64,000 nt of DNA, from positions 1 to 64,000 of the forward strand of contig NZ_CANLXZ010000018.1 in assembly GCF_947495285.1 (NCBI RefSeq), written 5' to 3'. This DNA is from an uncultured Nonlabens sp. GTDB taxonomy: Bacteria; Bacteroidota; Bacteroidia; Flavobacteriales; Flavobacteriaceae. This document shows positions 24,627 through 32,836 of the stretch, piece by piece (the stretch's first letter is position 1; every line of letters starts with the position of its first letter). The notes below the pieces were generated by a model. It searched no databases and was not told where the DNA came from. It saw only the letters and a program-made list of their open reading frames with translations. The translations under genes and the position numbers were made by a program.

Positions 24627-25796
24627 ATGAATCTTAAGGTAATTTTACCAGAAGTAACGGAATATTTAAGATCGTGTTTGCATGAAAACGCAGCGGCTTT
24701 TATGCTCAAGAAACATCCTTTTAATGAGGTAACTACCCTTGAGTTGACCCAACAATTAATAGGTTTACAGAAAGCACGCAGTAAATTTTTATCATTTTTT
24801 GAGAACGACCAGATTATTTATCCTCCTAAGGTAAATCTAGAGCAAACCAGTTCACAAGCTACGGCGGTTTATAAATCTCAAATAAGTAAGATCGATAGTA
24901 TGATAGATCTTACTGGTGGTTTTGGTGTTGACGTTTCCGCTTTCGCGAAAGCGTGCCCAACAACAACCCACGTAGAATTATCTAGCCAGTTGCAAGAGTA
25001 TGCACAGCACTCTTTTAAAGTACAGGGTCTTCAAATAAAATCATATTGTGCAGACGGACTGCAATTTTTAAAAGAAAATAGTTCCCAGTATGATTTAATA
25101 TACATAGACCCTAGTCGCAAAACAGCGAGCCATTCAAAGGCAGTGCTTTTAAAAGATTATGAGCCTAATGTGGTAGAAAACCTTGAGTTTTTATTAAAAA
25201 AAGGTAAGCAAATCATGATTAAGACCTCACCCATGCTGGACATAACAGCTGGACTACAGCAGTTAGAATATGTAAGGAGCCTACATATAGTCGCAGTTAA
25301 GAACGAGGTAAAAGAATTGTTATGGATTCTAACAAAAGAACAGGTAGGTACACCGGTAGTTAAGTGTGTGAATCTTTTAACAGAACAACCTGTATTTGAA
25401 TCTGTAATAAAGTATAAATCGATAGGGCGTTATTCTAGGCCTTTAAAATATTTGTATGAACCGAATGCTGCGGTAATGAAATCCCAAGAATTTGACGCGA
25501 TCCTAGAACAATATCCATTGTTAAAATTAGATCAAGATGCTCATCTGTTTACTTCAGAGCATTTAATAGAATTCCCAGGTCGTGCATTTGAAATCAAAAG
25601 TGTAAATGATAACAAGCCTAAAAAAATTAAAAGGCTTTACGGTAAAAGTGCAAGAGGAGTTGTGACGCGCAATCACAAAGAGTCTGTAGCGCAATTACGT
25701 AAGAAATACCAATTTTCAGAGCATGAAACCGATTACTTGTTTTTTACAAGTTCTGAAGAATTGGGCAGTATTGTGATTGAGGTCATTAAATTATAG
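24627..25796 (+). CDS. Class I SAM-dependent methyltransferase with THUMP-like C-terminus
   Basis: A 389-residue protein. An N-terminal helical part is followed by a Rossmann methyltransferase: motif I DLTGGFGVDVSAFAKA (about 94-109), DLIYIDPSRK (the IDP-x-R catalytic-type motif) and KTSPMLDITAGL. A C-terminal THUMP-like region ends with KKIKRLYGKSARGVVTRNH. Bacteroidetes carry one such gene; an RNA target is likely but untested. The segment SAFAKA just after motif I is encoded by a palindrome copy at 24936-24955. Start and previous stop abut. Confidence 0.85.
   Translation: MNLKVILPEVTEYLRSCLHENAAAFMLKKHPFNEVTTLELTQQLIGLQKARSKFLSFFENDQIIYPPKVNLEQTSSQATAVYKSQISKIDSMIDLTGGFGVDVSAFAKACPTTTHVELSSQLQEYAQHSFKVQGLQIKSYCADGLQFLKENSSQYDLIYIDPSRKTASHSKAVLLKDYEPNVVENLEFLLKKGKQIMIKTSPMLDITAGLQQLEYVRSLHIVAVKNEVKELLWILTKEQVGTPVVKCVNLLTEQPVFESVIKYKSIGRYSRPLKYLYEPNAAVMKSQEFDAILEQYPLLKLDQDAHLFTSEHLIEFPGRAFEIKSVNDNKPKKIKRLYGKSARGVVTRNHKESVAQLRKKYQFSEHETDYLFFTSSEELGSIVIEVIKL
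24936..24955. repeat. Dispersed palindrome, copy 6, inside the methyltransferase gene
   Basis: TCCGCTTTCGCGAAAGCGTG (18/20), read in frame as SAFAKAC at the helix after SAM-binding motif I. Confidence 0.9.
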
Positions 25797-26119
25797 TTCT
25801 TTTTTGTAGTTAAATGTGAACTTATATGAACATTTTTTATAGGAAGTGATTTTGTTTTAAAAAACTTGATAGGCATTATGTTCTATATAATTCTTCAAAT
25901 ATCTTTTTTATCTTTAATTCTATAGCTCACTATAATAATGCTTAGAGCAATGACATTAATGGTGTCTTTTTTAAAATATCTATGATTATCTTCACAAGCT
26001 TTTATTTGTTTAAATACAGATAATTAGATTTTCAGTTAATAAATACTCCACTACTCAAAGACTCAAAAGCTTAACACTCCCATACTTTTCAATTACTTTT
26101 GCATTCTTAAAATATAATC
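25797..26119 (+). other. 323-bp spacer with no gene
   Basis: AT-rich sequence between the methyltransferase gene and the ABC-F gene. I see no ORF, hairpin or palindrome copy in it. The only element is TACTTTTG at 26094-26101, a -7 match 19 nt before the ABC-F ATG. Confidence 0.5.
26094..26101 (+). promoter_or_regulatory. Bacteroidetes -7 element for the ABC-F gene
   Basis: TACTTTTG, an exact TAnnTTTG match 19 nt upstream of the ATG at 26120. It is the same octamer as in front of tsaD. Confidence 0.4.
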
Positions 26120-27751
26120 ATGATCACAGTAGATAATCTTGCCGTAGAATTTAGTGGTACCACCTTATTTAGCGATGTCTCATTTGTAATAAACCCTACA
26201 GATAAAATAGCTTTAATGGGTAAAAACGGTGCAGGAAAATCTACGATGATGAAGATAGTCGCAGGTGCCCAGAGTGCAACACGCGGTCATGTAAGAGCAC
26301 CTAAAGATGTAGTAATTGCATACTTGCCACAACATTTACTTACTGAAGATGATTGTACTGTTTTTGAAGAAACGGCCAAAGCGTTTAAGCACGTCTTTGA
26401 GATGAAGGCAGAGATGGATCATCTTAATAACGAGCTTACTGTTAGAACTGACTATGAGAGTGACGAGTACATGAAAATCATAGAAAAGGTAACAGAATTA
26501 GGAGAGAAGTTTTATGCTCTAGAAGACGTTAACTATGATGCCGAAGTAGAAAAAGCTCTCAAAGGATTAGGTTTTAAACAAGAAGATTTTACCAGACAGA
26601 CTACAGAATTTAGTGGTGGATGGCGCATGCGTATTGAGCTTGCTAAGATCTTACTTCAAAAACCAGATTTGATATTACTCGATGAGCCTACTAACCACAT
26701 CGATATAGAGTCGGTGATATGGCTAGAGGACTTCTTAGTAAATAAAGCAGACGCTGTTATGGTGATTTCTCATGATAGAGCATTTATTGATAACATAACA
26801 AACCGTACTATAGAAGTAACTATGGGACGTATTTTTGATTATAAAGCTACCTATTCTCATTACTTAGTACTACGTGAAGAACGTAGAGCGCACCAAGTAA
26901 AAGCGTACCAAGAGCAGCAAAAATTTATAGCCGATAACATGGCTTTTATAGAACGTTTTAAAGGAACATATTCTAAGACTAATCAAGTTACCTCTAGAGA
27001 GCGCATGCTAGAAAAACTTCAAATTATCGAGATAGACGAAGTGGATAATAGCGCCTTGAAACTTAGTTTCCCACCATCGCCTCGTTCTGGTGACTATCCT
27101 GTTACGGTAAACGATGTGTCAAAATCCTATGGAGATCACGTAGTTTTTAAAGATGCAAATATGTCTATCGCTAGAGGTGAGAAGGTATCTTTTGTAGGTC
27201 GTAATGGAGAAGGTAAGTCCACTATGATTAAGGCTATTCTTAAAGAAATAGAGGTAGAAGGGACTTGTGAACTAGGTCATAATGTAAAAGTGGGATACTT
27301 TGCACAAAATCAGGCAGCGTTATTAGATCAAGATTTGACTATTTTTCAAACGGTAGATGACGTTGCACATGGCGATGTAAGAACACAGATTAAAAATATA
27401 TTAGGTCGTTTTATGTTCAGTGGTGACGATCTAGAGAAAAAAGTAAGTGTACTTTCTGGTGGAGAAAAAACCAGACTTGCTATGGTAAAATTACTTCTAG
27501 AACCGGTTAATTTATTAATTCTCGATGAGCCCACAAATCACCTAGACCTTAAGTCTAAAGATGTGCTCAAAGAGGCGTTATCTACATATGACGGTACGCT
27601 TATTCTCGTATCTCACGATAGAGACTTCTTACAAGGGCTATCAGAAAAAGTATTTGAATTTAAAGAGCAGCGTGTGATAGAACACTTTGAAACTATAGAT
27701 GCATTCTTAGAACGCAATAGAATAAAAAGTATAGCAGATATTAATTTATAG
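26120..27751 (+). CDS. ABC-F family ATPase (YbiT-like)
   Basis: A 543-residue soluble protein with two ABC domains and no membrane segments. Domain 1: Walker A GKNGAGKST (about 35-43), signature FSGGWRMR, Walker B LILLDEPTNHIDIES. Domain 2: GRNGEGKST, LSGGEKTRLAM, LLILDEPTNHLDLKS. The linker between them (about 240-330) is charged. ABC-F proteins act on the ribosome in translation control or antibiotic protection. No antibiotic-resistance ARD extension is evident, so a housekeeping EttA/YbiT-like role is likelier. Single gene with its own promoter and terminator. Confidence 0.94.
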   Translation: MITVDNLAVEFSGTTLFSDVSFVINPTDKIALMGKNGAGKSTMMKIVAGAQSATRGHVRAPKDVVIAYLPQHLLTEDDCTVFEETAKAFKHVFEMKAEMDHLNNELTVRTDYESDEYMKIIEKVTELGEKFYALEDVNYDAEVEKALKGLGFKQEDFTRQTTEFSGGWRMRIELAKILLQKPDLILLDEPTNHIDIESVIWLEDFLVNKADAVMVISHDRAFIDNITNRTIEVTMGRIFDYKATYSHYLVLREERRAHQVKAYQEQQKFIADNMAFIERFKGTYSKTNQVTSRERMLEKLQIIEIDEVDNSALKLSFPPSPRSGDYPVTVNDVSKSYGDHVVFKDANMSIARGEKVSFVGRNGEGKSTMIKAILKEIEVEGTCELGHNVKVGYFAQNQAALLDQDLTIFQTVDDVAHGDVRTQIKNILGRFMFSGDDLEKKVSVLSGGEKTRLAMVKLLLEPVNLLILDEPTNHLDLKSKDVLKEALSTYDGTLILVSHDRDFLQGLSEKVFEFKEQRVIEHFETIDAFLERNRIKSIADINL

Positions 27752-27773
27752 AAATTCAAAATTAATCTCTAAG

Positions 27774-27813
27774 AAAAGGACCTGAGATTTAAACTAAATC
27801 TCAGGTCCTTTTT
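27774..27813. terminator. Terminator between the ABC-F gene and the acyltransferase gene
   Basis: The perfect stem AAAAGGACCTGAGATTT/AAATCTCAGGTCCTTTT with a small loop and a following T-run lies between convergent genes and can work in both directions. Confidence 0.88.
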
Positions 27814-27820
27814 CTTTATT

Positions 27821-28624
27821 TTAATATTCCCACTGACGTAGCTTATTTAATTCTTCTTGAGCTTCTATTTCCTTTAAAGGGACTACTTTTAAGAAGGACT
27901 GGTGTTGTTCTATAGCATACTCTAGTTGTTCTACAATCTTTTCTACGCTATCGTTTTCATAATCTATTTCTAGCGGTTCCTTGATCACCATAGATTGTAA
28001 AATATTACGTTTTTTAATGCGCAAACCTTTCTTATCAAAACTCCTACGGAAACCATCGATAACCACCGGGACTACTACAGGTTTATACTGTTTTATAATA
28101 TGAGCAGTTCCTTTTCTAATAGGTTTAAAGGGCTTTGTAGTTCCTTGCGGGAAAGTGATCACCCATCCATCTTCTAGAGCGATACCTATATTCTTTGTAT
28201 CGTCTGGATTTACAGCGCGATTTACTTCTTCACCTTTTGCTCTCCAGGTTCTTTCTACAGTAATGGCGCCAGCATAAGAAAGTATTTTAGGCAGTAAGCC
28301 ACTTTGCATAGTTTCCTTGGCAGCTACATAATATACATTTAGCTTAGGACTCCATAAGTAACCTATGTTTTTAATGCTGTCATCACGACCTTTTAAAGCG
28401 GCATTAAAGACATGAAACATGCTTACCACATCAGCAAAATAGGTTTGATGATTAGAAACAAATAGCACACCTGTTTCAGGTAGATTTCTTAAAATATCAC
28501 TTCCTTCTATCTCCATCTCATTAAAGCCACGATAGCGTCTGTGCGATAATGCACCAGCAATACGTATGAGCCATTTTTTGAGAAATAATATATGACCGAA
28601 AGGATTTTTTTTAAATAATCCCAT
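27821..28624 (-). CDS. 1-acylglycerol-3-phosphate acyltransferase-like protein (PlsC family)
   Basis: A 267-residue acyltransferase. The catalytic motif appears as SNHQTYFADVVSMF, where five residues rather than four separate His and Asp. Later blocks are GAITVERTWR (block II-like), VITFPQGTTKPFKPIRKGTA (block III, FPQGT for FPEGT) and VVPVVIDGF (block IV). The family acylates lysophosphatidate or other lysolipids at the inner membrane. The unusual spacing and Gln for Glu suggest a divergent subgroup, so the substrate is uncertain. A minus-strand TATATTTG at 28651-28658 is a likely promoter. Confidence 0.8.
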   Translation of the reverse strand: MGLFKKNPFGHILFLKKWLIRIAGALSHRRYRGFNEMEIEGSDILRNLPETGVLFVSNHQTYFADVVSMFHVFNAALKGRDDSIKNIGYLWSPKLNVYYVAAKETMQSGLLPKILSYAGAITVERTWRAKGEEVNRAVNPDDTKNIGIALEDGWVITFPQGTTKPFKPIRKGTAHIIKQYKPVVVPVVIDGFRRSFDKKGLRIKKRNILQSMVIKEPLEIDYENDSVEKIVEQLEYAIEQHQSFLKVVPLKEIEAQEELNKLRQWEY

Positions 28625-28650
28625 GTAGTTTTTTAATTTTAGGCGAATTA

Positions 28651-28658
28651 CAAATATA
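28651..28658 (-). promoter_or_regulatory. Bacteroidetes -7 element for the acyltransferase gene
   Basis: The minus strand reads TATATTTG, an exact match 27 nt upstream of the ATG at 28624. Confidence 0.42.
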
Positions 28659-28684
28659 GTAATAGCTTTTTAAACTATTGCATT

Positions 28685-29332
28685 CTATTTAAAACCTGCT
28701 GTAATAAAAAGATCTTTGATTTCTTGCAGCATCATAGCCGTTGCTCCCCATACCATAACTTTGTTAAAATAAAAACAAGGAACTGTTGCGTTTTTCATAT
28801 AGCTGTTAGACAGTACGGTAGTAGAGTTGTTTTTAGGATCGATTAAACTCTCCAGAGGTATTTCTATCACAGATTTTACTTCACTTAGTTGAGGTGTGAA
28901 TGATAGTTCCGCTTTCGCGAAAGCGAGATAAGGAAAAACCATGTAATTACTAGGCGGAATATAGATAGAGGTTAAGGGTCTTATTATATGTTGCTGCTTC
29001 ATTAATATACCTATTTCTTCTTCAGTTTCTCGCAGTGCGGTGATGCTATTATCTGCATCTGTGGGTTCTTTTCTACCTCCAGGAAAAGCTATCTGACCAC
29101 TGTGTTTACCTGTAGATTGCGTGCGTTCTATCAGTACAAAGTAAGGGATGTCTTTTTTAGGGTAAATCAACATCATGACAGAGGCTTCTTTATGTTCTTT
29201 TTTTTCTACAGCAATTTTCTGTATTTCTTCTAGGCGTTCTACCGCAGCCATTTTAAGCTGAGATTGTGGCCCTGGAAGTGGTAATTTCTTTAGTTTTGAA
29301 ATCTGATTTAAAAAATCCTCAAATGAAGTCAC
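28685..29332 (-). CDS. NUDIX hydrolase, CoA pyrophosphatase type
   Basis: A 215-residue NUDIX protein. The NUDIX box reads FPGGRKEPTDADNSITALRE then TEEEIGI, and the upstream segment SGQIAFPGG plus the N-terminal PLPGPQSQLKMA are typical of CoA diphosphatases (NudL/NUDT7). The start is GTG at 29332; the family usually begins with an 'FxxFLxxxxxI' helix, seen here as FEDFLNQISKL, so this start fits. The residues LAFAKAEL are encoded by a palindrome copy. Its 5' end overlaps the divergent cyclophilin gene by 10 nt. Confidence 0.9.
   Translation of the reverse strand: MTSFEDFLNQISKLKKLPLPGPQSQLKMAAVERLEEIQKIAVEKKEHKEASVMMLIYPKKDIPYFVLIERTQSTGKHSGQIAFPGGRKEPTDADNSITALRETEEEIGILMKQQHIIRPLTSIYIPPSNYMVFPYLAFAKAELSFTPQLSEVKSVIEIPLESLIDPKNNSTTVLSNSYMKNATVPCFYFNKVMVWGATAMMLQEIKDLFITAGFK
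28908..28927. repeat. Dispersed palindrome, copy 7, inside the NUDIX gene
   Basis: TCCGCTTTCGCGAAAGCGAG (18/20), read on the minus strand as LAFAKAEL in the C-terminal half of the NUDIX hydrolase. Confidence 0.9.
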
Positions 29333-30048
29333 TAGTATTGATTTTAGTAGTTATACTATTAAGTATCTCTTGTAAAGATAGTCCACATGTGGTAGATATC
29401 AAAAATGTAAAAAAACAAGATACGGTTAAGAGATTAACTAGAGCACAGCGTATTTTAGAAAAGACGTATAAGAAACAAATATCAACTAGTGGTGATACTT
29501 TGCTTTCTTATATACCTCAAGATAGTGTTCAAGTGTTTTTTACTCGTTATGGGATAGAAAATCCAGAAACTAAGGTGCGATTATTAACGACATATGGAAA
29601 CATAGAAATGGAGCTATTTACAGAAACGCCTATCTATAGAGCCAGTTTTATTTACCTAGTAAAGAATAAATATTTTAATGGCACTTTTGTGCATAGAGTG
29701 GTAGAAGGTTTTGTTATACAGGCTGGTAATAGTGATGAAACGCTGCCTTCTTTAAAAAGAGCCAGTGCAGGAAATTATAAACTAGAACCACATTTTTTAC
29801 CTTACCTGCGTCATGAAAGAGGTTCTTTAAGTAGTGCAAAACAATGGGTTAATAATCCAGATAACTGGCACGATCCATTTGACTTTTTTATCACTTTGAG
29901 TAAATCCCCACATTTAGATAATGAGCATACCATATTCGGTAGAGTAGTAAAAGGTATGGAGGTGGCAGACGCTATTTCTAAAGTTGAAAAAGATGACAGT
30001 GACTGGCCTAAAAATGATATTTTTATAGATATGGAAATTATAGATTAG
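29323..30048 (+). CDS. Cyclophilin-type peptidyl-prolyl isomerase lipoprotein
   Basis: A 241-residue lipoprotein (MKSLVLILVVILLSISCKDS) with a cyclophilin domain in the C-terminal two thirds: RLLTTYGNIEMELFTETPIY, FNGTFVHRVVEGFVIQAGNS, then HTIFGRVVKGMEVADAISKV. It would assist folding of exported proteins at the periplasmic face. I chose the ATG at 29323 because it gives a clean lipoprotein signal; a longer frame from 29266 would precede it with 19 unlikely residues. It overlaps the divergent NUDIX start by 10 nt, so each promoter must lie within the other gene. A strong terminator follows. Confidence 0.9.
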   Translation: MKSLVLILVVILLSISCKDSPHVVDIKNVKKQDTVKRLTRAQRILEKTYKKQISTSGDTLLSYIPQDSVQVFFTRYGIENPETKVRLLTTYGNIEMELFTETPIYRASFIYLVKNKYFNGTFVHRVVEGFVIQAGNSDETLPSLKRASAGNYKLEPHFLPYLRHERGSLSSAKQWVNNPDNWHDPFDFFITLSKSPHLDNEHTIFGRVVKGMEVADAISKVEKDDSDWPKNDIFIDMEIID

Positions 30049-30072
30049 GTTATTGTGATGTCTAGGTCTAGA

Positions 30073-30116
30073 AAAAAAACACCCCTTGAAATCTTTGATT
30101 TCAAGGGGTGTTTTTT
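30073..30116. terminator. Terminator between convergent cyclophilin and FabH-like genes
   Basis: The stem AACACCCCTTGAAATC/GATTTCAAGGGGTGTT has a 3-nt loop, A-run before and T-run after. It is bidirectional. Confidence 0.92.
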
Positions 30117-30132
30117 AAATTTTAGATAAATT

Positions 30133-31191
30133 CTAGTATCTGTAAACTATGGCGTTTATATTCATTCCTGCACCTACACTAGCAAACATGACTACATCGC
30201 CTTTTTCTACTTTGTGTTGTGGCATTTTATCATGAATGACGAGATCCATAACAGTAGGAACGGTGGCTACAGAGCTGTTACCATATTTATGGATAATCAT
30301 AGGCATGATATCCTTAGGAACCTCCATATCATAAAGCTTATAGAATCTATTTACTATGGCTTCGTCCATTTTTTCATTGGCCTGATGTATAAATATCTTT
30401 TTAAGATCTTTGATATCTACACCTGCTTGTTCCATAGCACTCTTCATGCCTTCTGGTACTTTGGATAACGCAAAATTATATATGCGACGACCATACATTT
30501 TTATGTACTTGGTCTTATCTTGTAATTCTTTATTATAAGAAGTTTCATTGAATATGAAAAACGCTTCTTCTTCTGTATAGGTTGCTGTAGCCTGTCCTAT
30601 GATACCATGCTCATTATTACTAGCTTCTAACACTGCTGCACCAGCACCGTCAGAATATATCATAGAATCTCTATCATGTGGATCTACAACTCTAGACAAA
30701 GCTTCTGCTCCTATAACGAGTACTTTTTTAGCAAGTCCTGATTTTATAAAAGAATCTGCTTGAGTAACACCTAGAATCCATCCTGGACAACCGAATAATA
30801 CATCGTATGCAATACAAGCAGGGTTTTTAATACCTAGTTTATTTTTTACACGACTGGCTAGACTAGGGACCATATCGCTAGAGCCACCATCAGAGTTCAT
30901 GTCACCATAGTTATGCGCTATGATTATAAAGTCTAATGTCTCTGGATCACAACTTGCATCTTCTATTGCTTTTAAAGCAGCAAGTGTTGCTATATCGCTA
31001 GTAACAAGCTCGTCACTTATATACCTGCGCTCTTCAATTCCAGTTATAGCAACAAATTTTTTAATGATAGTAGAGTTATCGCTACCGAAAGAACTACCAT
31101 CATTATTTAAGAATTCATGATTCATGAACTCTTCATTCTTTCTAACTACATCGGGAATATGACTTCCTACACCAGTGATTTTTGCTCTCAT
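30133..31191 (-). CDS. 3-oxoacyl-ACP synthase III family protein
   Basis: A 352-residue KAS III-like condensing enzyme. The catalytic triad is visible: Cys in VLFGCPGWILG, His in IFIHQANEKMDEA and Asn in HKYGNSSVATVPT. The N-terminus MRAKITGVGSHIPDVVRKNE is typical. It differs from housekeeping FabH in the G-C-P-G active-site context, so it may act in a side pathway (for example a special lipid or polyene) rather than general initiation of fatty acids. The ATG at 31191 is preferred to one at 31221 because the family starts M-(K/R)-A-K-I. A minus-strand TAAGTTTG lies at 31204-31211. Confidence 0.88.
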   Translation of the reverse strand: MRAKITGVGSHIPDVVRKNEEFMNHEFLNNDGSSFGSDNSTIIKKFVAITGIEERRYISDELVTSDIATLAALKAIEDASCDPETLDFIIIAHNYGDMNSDGGSSDMVPSLASRVKNKLGIKNPACIAYDVLFGCPGWILGVTQADSFIKSGLAKKVLVIGAEALSRVVDPHDRDSMIYSDGAGAAVLEASNNEHGIIGQATATYTEEEAFFIFNETSYNKELQDKTKYIKMYGRRIYNFALSKVPEGMKSAMEQAGVDIKDLKKIFIHQANEKMDEAIVNRFYKLYDMEVPKDIMPMIIHKYGNSSVATVPTVMDLVIHDKMPQHKVEKGDVVMFASVGAGMNINAIVYRY

Positions 31192-31548
31192 TAAACTGTT
31201 TTTCAAACTTAGGAATAACAAAAAAAGTGATTTATGGTGTTCATTCCTAATTATTATCTACGGAATATATGGTAAATTTTATTTTGTTAAGAATCAATCA
31301 AAGAATAGGTGTTTTTCTTGCATTATATATAATGCGATGAATAGTAAACTAGCTTGTTTTGCTTATTTTTCTTTATTCTACAGATGAACTAAAATGTATT
31401 GGACTATGAATTATTAGAGTTAAGAACGGTACCTATATATGTAAAAGTAGTAGTTTTTTAATCTAAGAAATAGGATCCTTTTTTTAGATGCTAACATTAT
31501 ATTTGCAAAATAATTCAAGAGACCTGAAAAATTTTATAATCATATTTA
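31192..31548 (+). other. Divergent spacer before the copper-type operon
   Basis: About 360 bp with no convincing gene. It holds two opposite -7 elements, CAAACTTA at 31204-31211 (minus strand, for the FabH-like gene) and TATATTTG at 31498-31505 (plus strand, for the downstream operon). No palindrome copy is present. Confidence 0.5.
31498..31505 (+). promoter_or_regulatory. Bacteroidetes -7 element for the MbnP/MbnH operon
   Basis: TATATTTG, an exact match identical to the SRP RNA -7 element, 43 nt upstream of the first gene at 31549. A T-rich stretch lies at the -33 distance. Confidence 0.45.
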
Positions 31549-31899
31549 ATGCTTATTTTATTTGCATTGCGACCTATGTACTACGTGGGTCAATTTGTGT
31601 TTTATGGCACGAACATGGATTATATAATAGAGAATTACTGTGTAAACAAAGAACGACCACAATTAAAATGTGATGGTAAATGTTTTCTTGCTAATAAACT
31701 TATCGCAGCTAACGACTCTGAAACAGATGACTCAAAAAGTGTAGAAGCACATGCTTTTTTCCCTGTGTTTTTAGAAACTCCACAGACGTTACAAATAGAA
31801 AGTGACGTCATTTATAAAGATCACTCTATTAATTTCTCTTATCAATTATTATACAGTTATAACTGGTACGAGGCTCCTTTAAAGCCACCTATATCATAA
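31549..31899 (+). CDS. Small Cys-containing protein heading the MbnP/MbnH operon
   Basis: A 116-residue protein. It has a short hydrophobic N-terminus (MLILFALRPMYYVGQFVFYG), then YIIENYCVNKERPQLKCDGK and CFLANKL, giving three Cys in a C-x(11)-C-x(3)-C pattern, an acidic middle and a Pro-rich end APLKPPIS. Short proteins with this 'C-N-K-x-x-P-x-L-x-C-x-G-K-C' motif recur in Bacteroidetes, but I cannot name a family. The conserved Cys trio and the neighbours suggest a metal (copper) connection, which is inference. The next gene starts 74 nt downstream. Confidence 0.65.
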   Translation: MLILFALRPMYYVGQFVFYGTNMDYIIENYCVNKERPQLKCDGKCFLANKLIAANDSETDDSKSVEAHAFFPVFLETPQTLQIESDVIYKDHSINFSYQLLYSYNWYEAPLKPPIS

Positions 31900-31973
31900 G
31901 TTTATTTTTCGTATTTATTACTACAAAGACTTTGGACGTGAGTCTTAGATCTCGTCTACAATAAACTTAAAAA

Positions 31974-32768
31974 ATGAATTTTTCAAAAACTATAGGAGCA
32001 CTAGCTCTAAGTATCGCTATTATATCATGTTCATCTGACGATGACGCAATGGAAAACCTATCTAACCAGACAGGAGAACTTACTGTTAAGTTTGATAATG
32101 CTGTTGGTAATCAGGATTTTATATTTGACTCTTCTTATTCTAAATCTAATGGAGAATCCTTTAAACTAGAAACACTTAAATACATCGTTAGTAACATCAA
32201 GTTAACTGACGAGAATGGAGTGGAATTTGAATACCCAACTAGCGATAATATTTTTATTATTGATGAGGCAAATGCAAATAATGCAGGTGAAATTTATGTA
32301 GAACTTGATAATGTACCAGCTGCTAACTATACAAAGATCTCCTTTGGAATCGGTGTGGATCAGACTAGATTTGCTCAAGGTGCTGCAAGTCAGGGAGATT
32401 TCTTGACTACCGCACAAGATGCAGGTATGTTCTGGTCATGGGCTTCTGGTTATAAATTTATGCGTCTAGATGGAACGTATTCTGACGCTACCGTAACAGA
32501 TCAACCACTCAATATACACATGGGTAGTGTAGGAACGTCTCTAGATAACTATAGAGAAATCACTTTAGACTTACCTAATACATCAAGAGTAAGAGAAGAT
32601 TCTCATGGTGAGATTCACCTAGTAACAGATATCCTTCAAATTCTAGATGGAGCATCTTCATTGAATTTTTCAGATGGGTATGACCAGGTACATACTAATC
32701 AAGTAGAAACTCCTATCATCGCAAATAACTTTATGGGTAGTTTCAGTGTAGATCACGTACATAACTAA
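31974..32768 (+). CDS. MbnP family copper-associated lipoprotein
   Basis: A 264-residue lipoprotein (signal ending AIISCSSDDD). The MbnP signature is clear: GELTVKFDNAVGNQDFIFDS, FKLETLKYIVSNIKLTDENG and the highly conserved MFWSWASGYKFMRLDG (about 151-166), then HIHMGS-like INIHMGSVGT. In the studied methanotroph pair, MbnP carries a Trp converted to kynurenine by the diheme enzyme MbnH, and this binds copper. The Trp-rich motif is kept here and an MbnH homologue follows, so the same chemistry is plausible. Confidence 0.9.
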   Translation: MNFSKTIGALALSIAIISCSSDDDAMENLSNQTGELTVKFDNAVGNQDFIFDSSYSKSNGESFKLETLKYIVSNIKLTDENGVEFEYPTSDNIFIIDEANANNAGEIYVELDNVPAANYTKISFGIGVDQTRFAQGAASQGDFLTTAQDAGMFWSWASGYKFMRLDGTYSDATVTDQPLNIHMGSVGTSLDNYREITLDLPNTSRVREDSHGEIHLVTDILQILDGASSLNFSDGYDQVHTNQVETPIIANNFMGSFSVDHVHN

Positions 32769-32784
32769 TATTCTATATAGTAAC

Positions 32785-32813
32785 CTAGAAGGGTTTAAAC
32801 AAAACCCTTCTAG
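32785..32813. other. Strong hairpin between mbnP and mbnH genes
   Basis: A 12-bp perfect stem CTAGAAGGGTTT/AAACCCTTCTAG with a 5-nt loop lies 16 nt after the MbnP stop. No U-run follows, so it may set the relative mRNA levels of the two genes or protect the upstream mRNA rather than stop transcription fully. Confidence 0.6.
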
Positions 32814-32836
32814 TGGTTACTATGATTTTATCTGAT

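Noticed and set aside
31488..31673. Plus-strand ORF of 61 codons overlapping the start of the copper-type operon
   Set aside because: It is out of frame with the Cys-motif protein at 31549-31899, which has the recurrent C-x-G-K-C pattern; the shorter frame has none.
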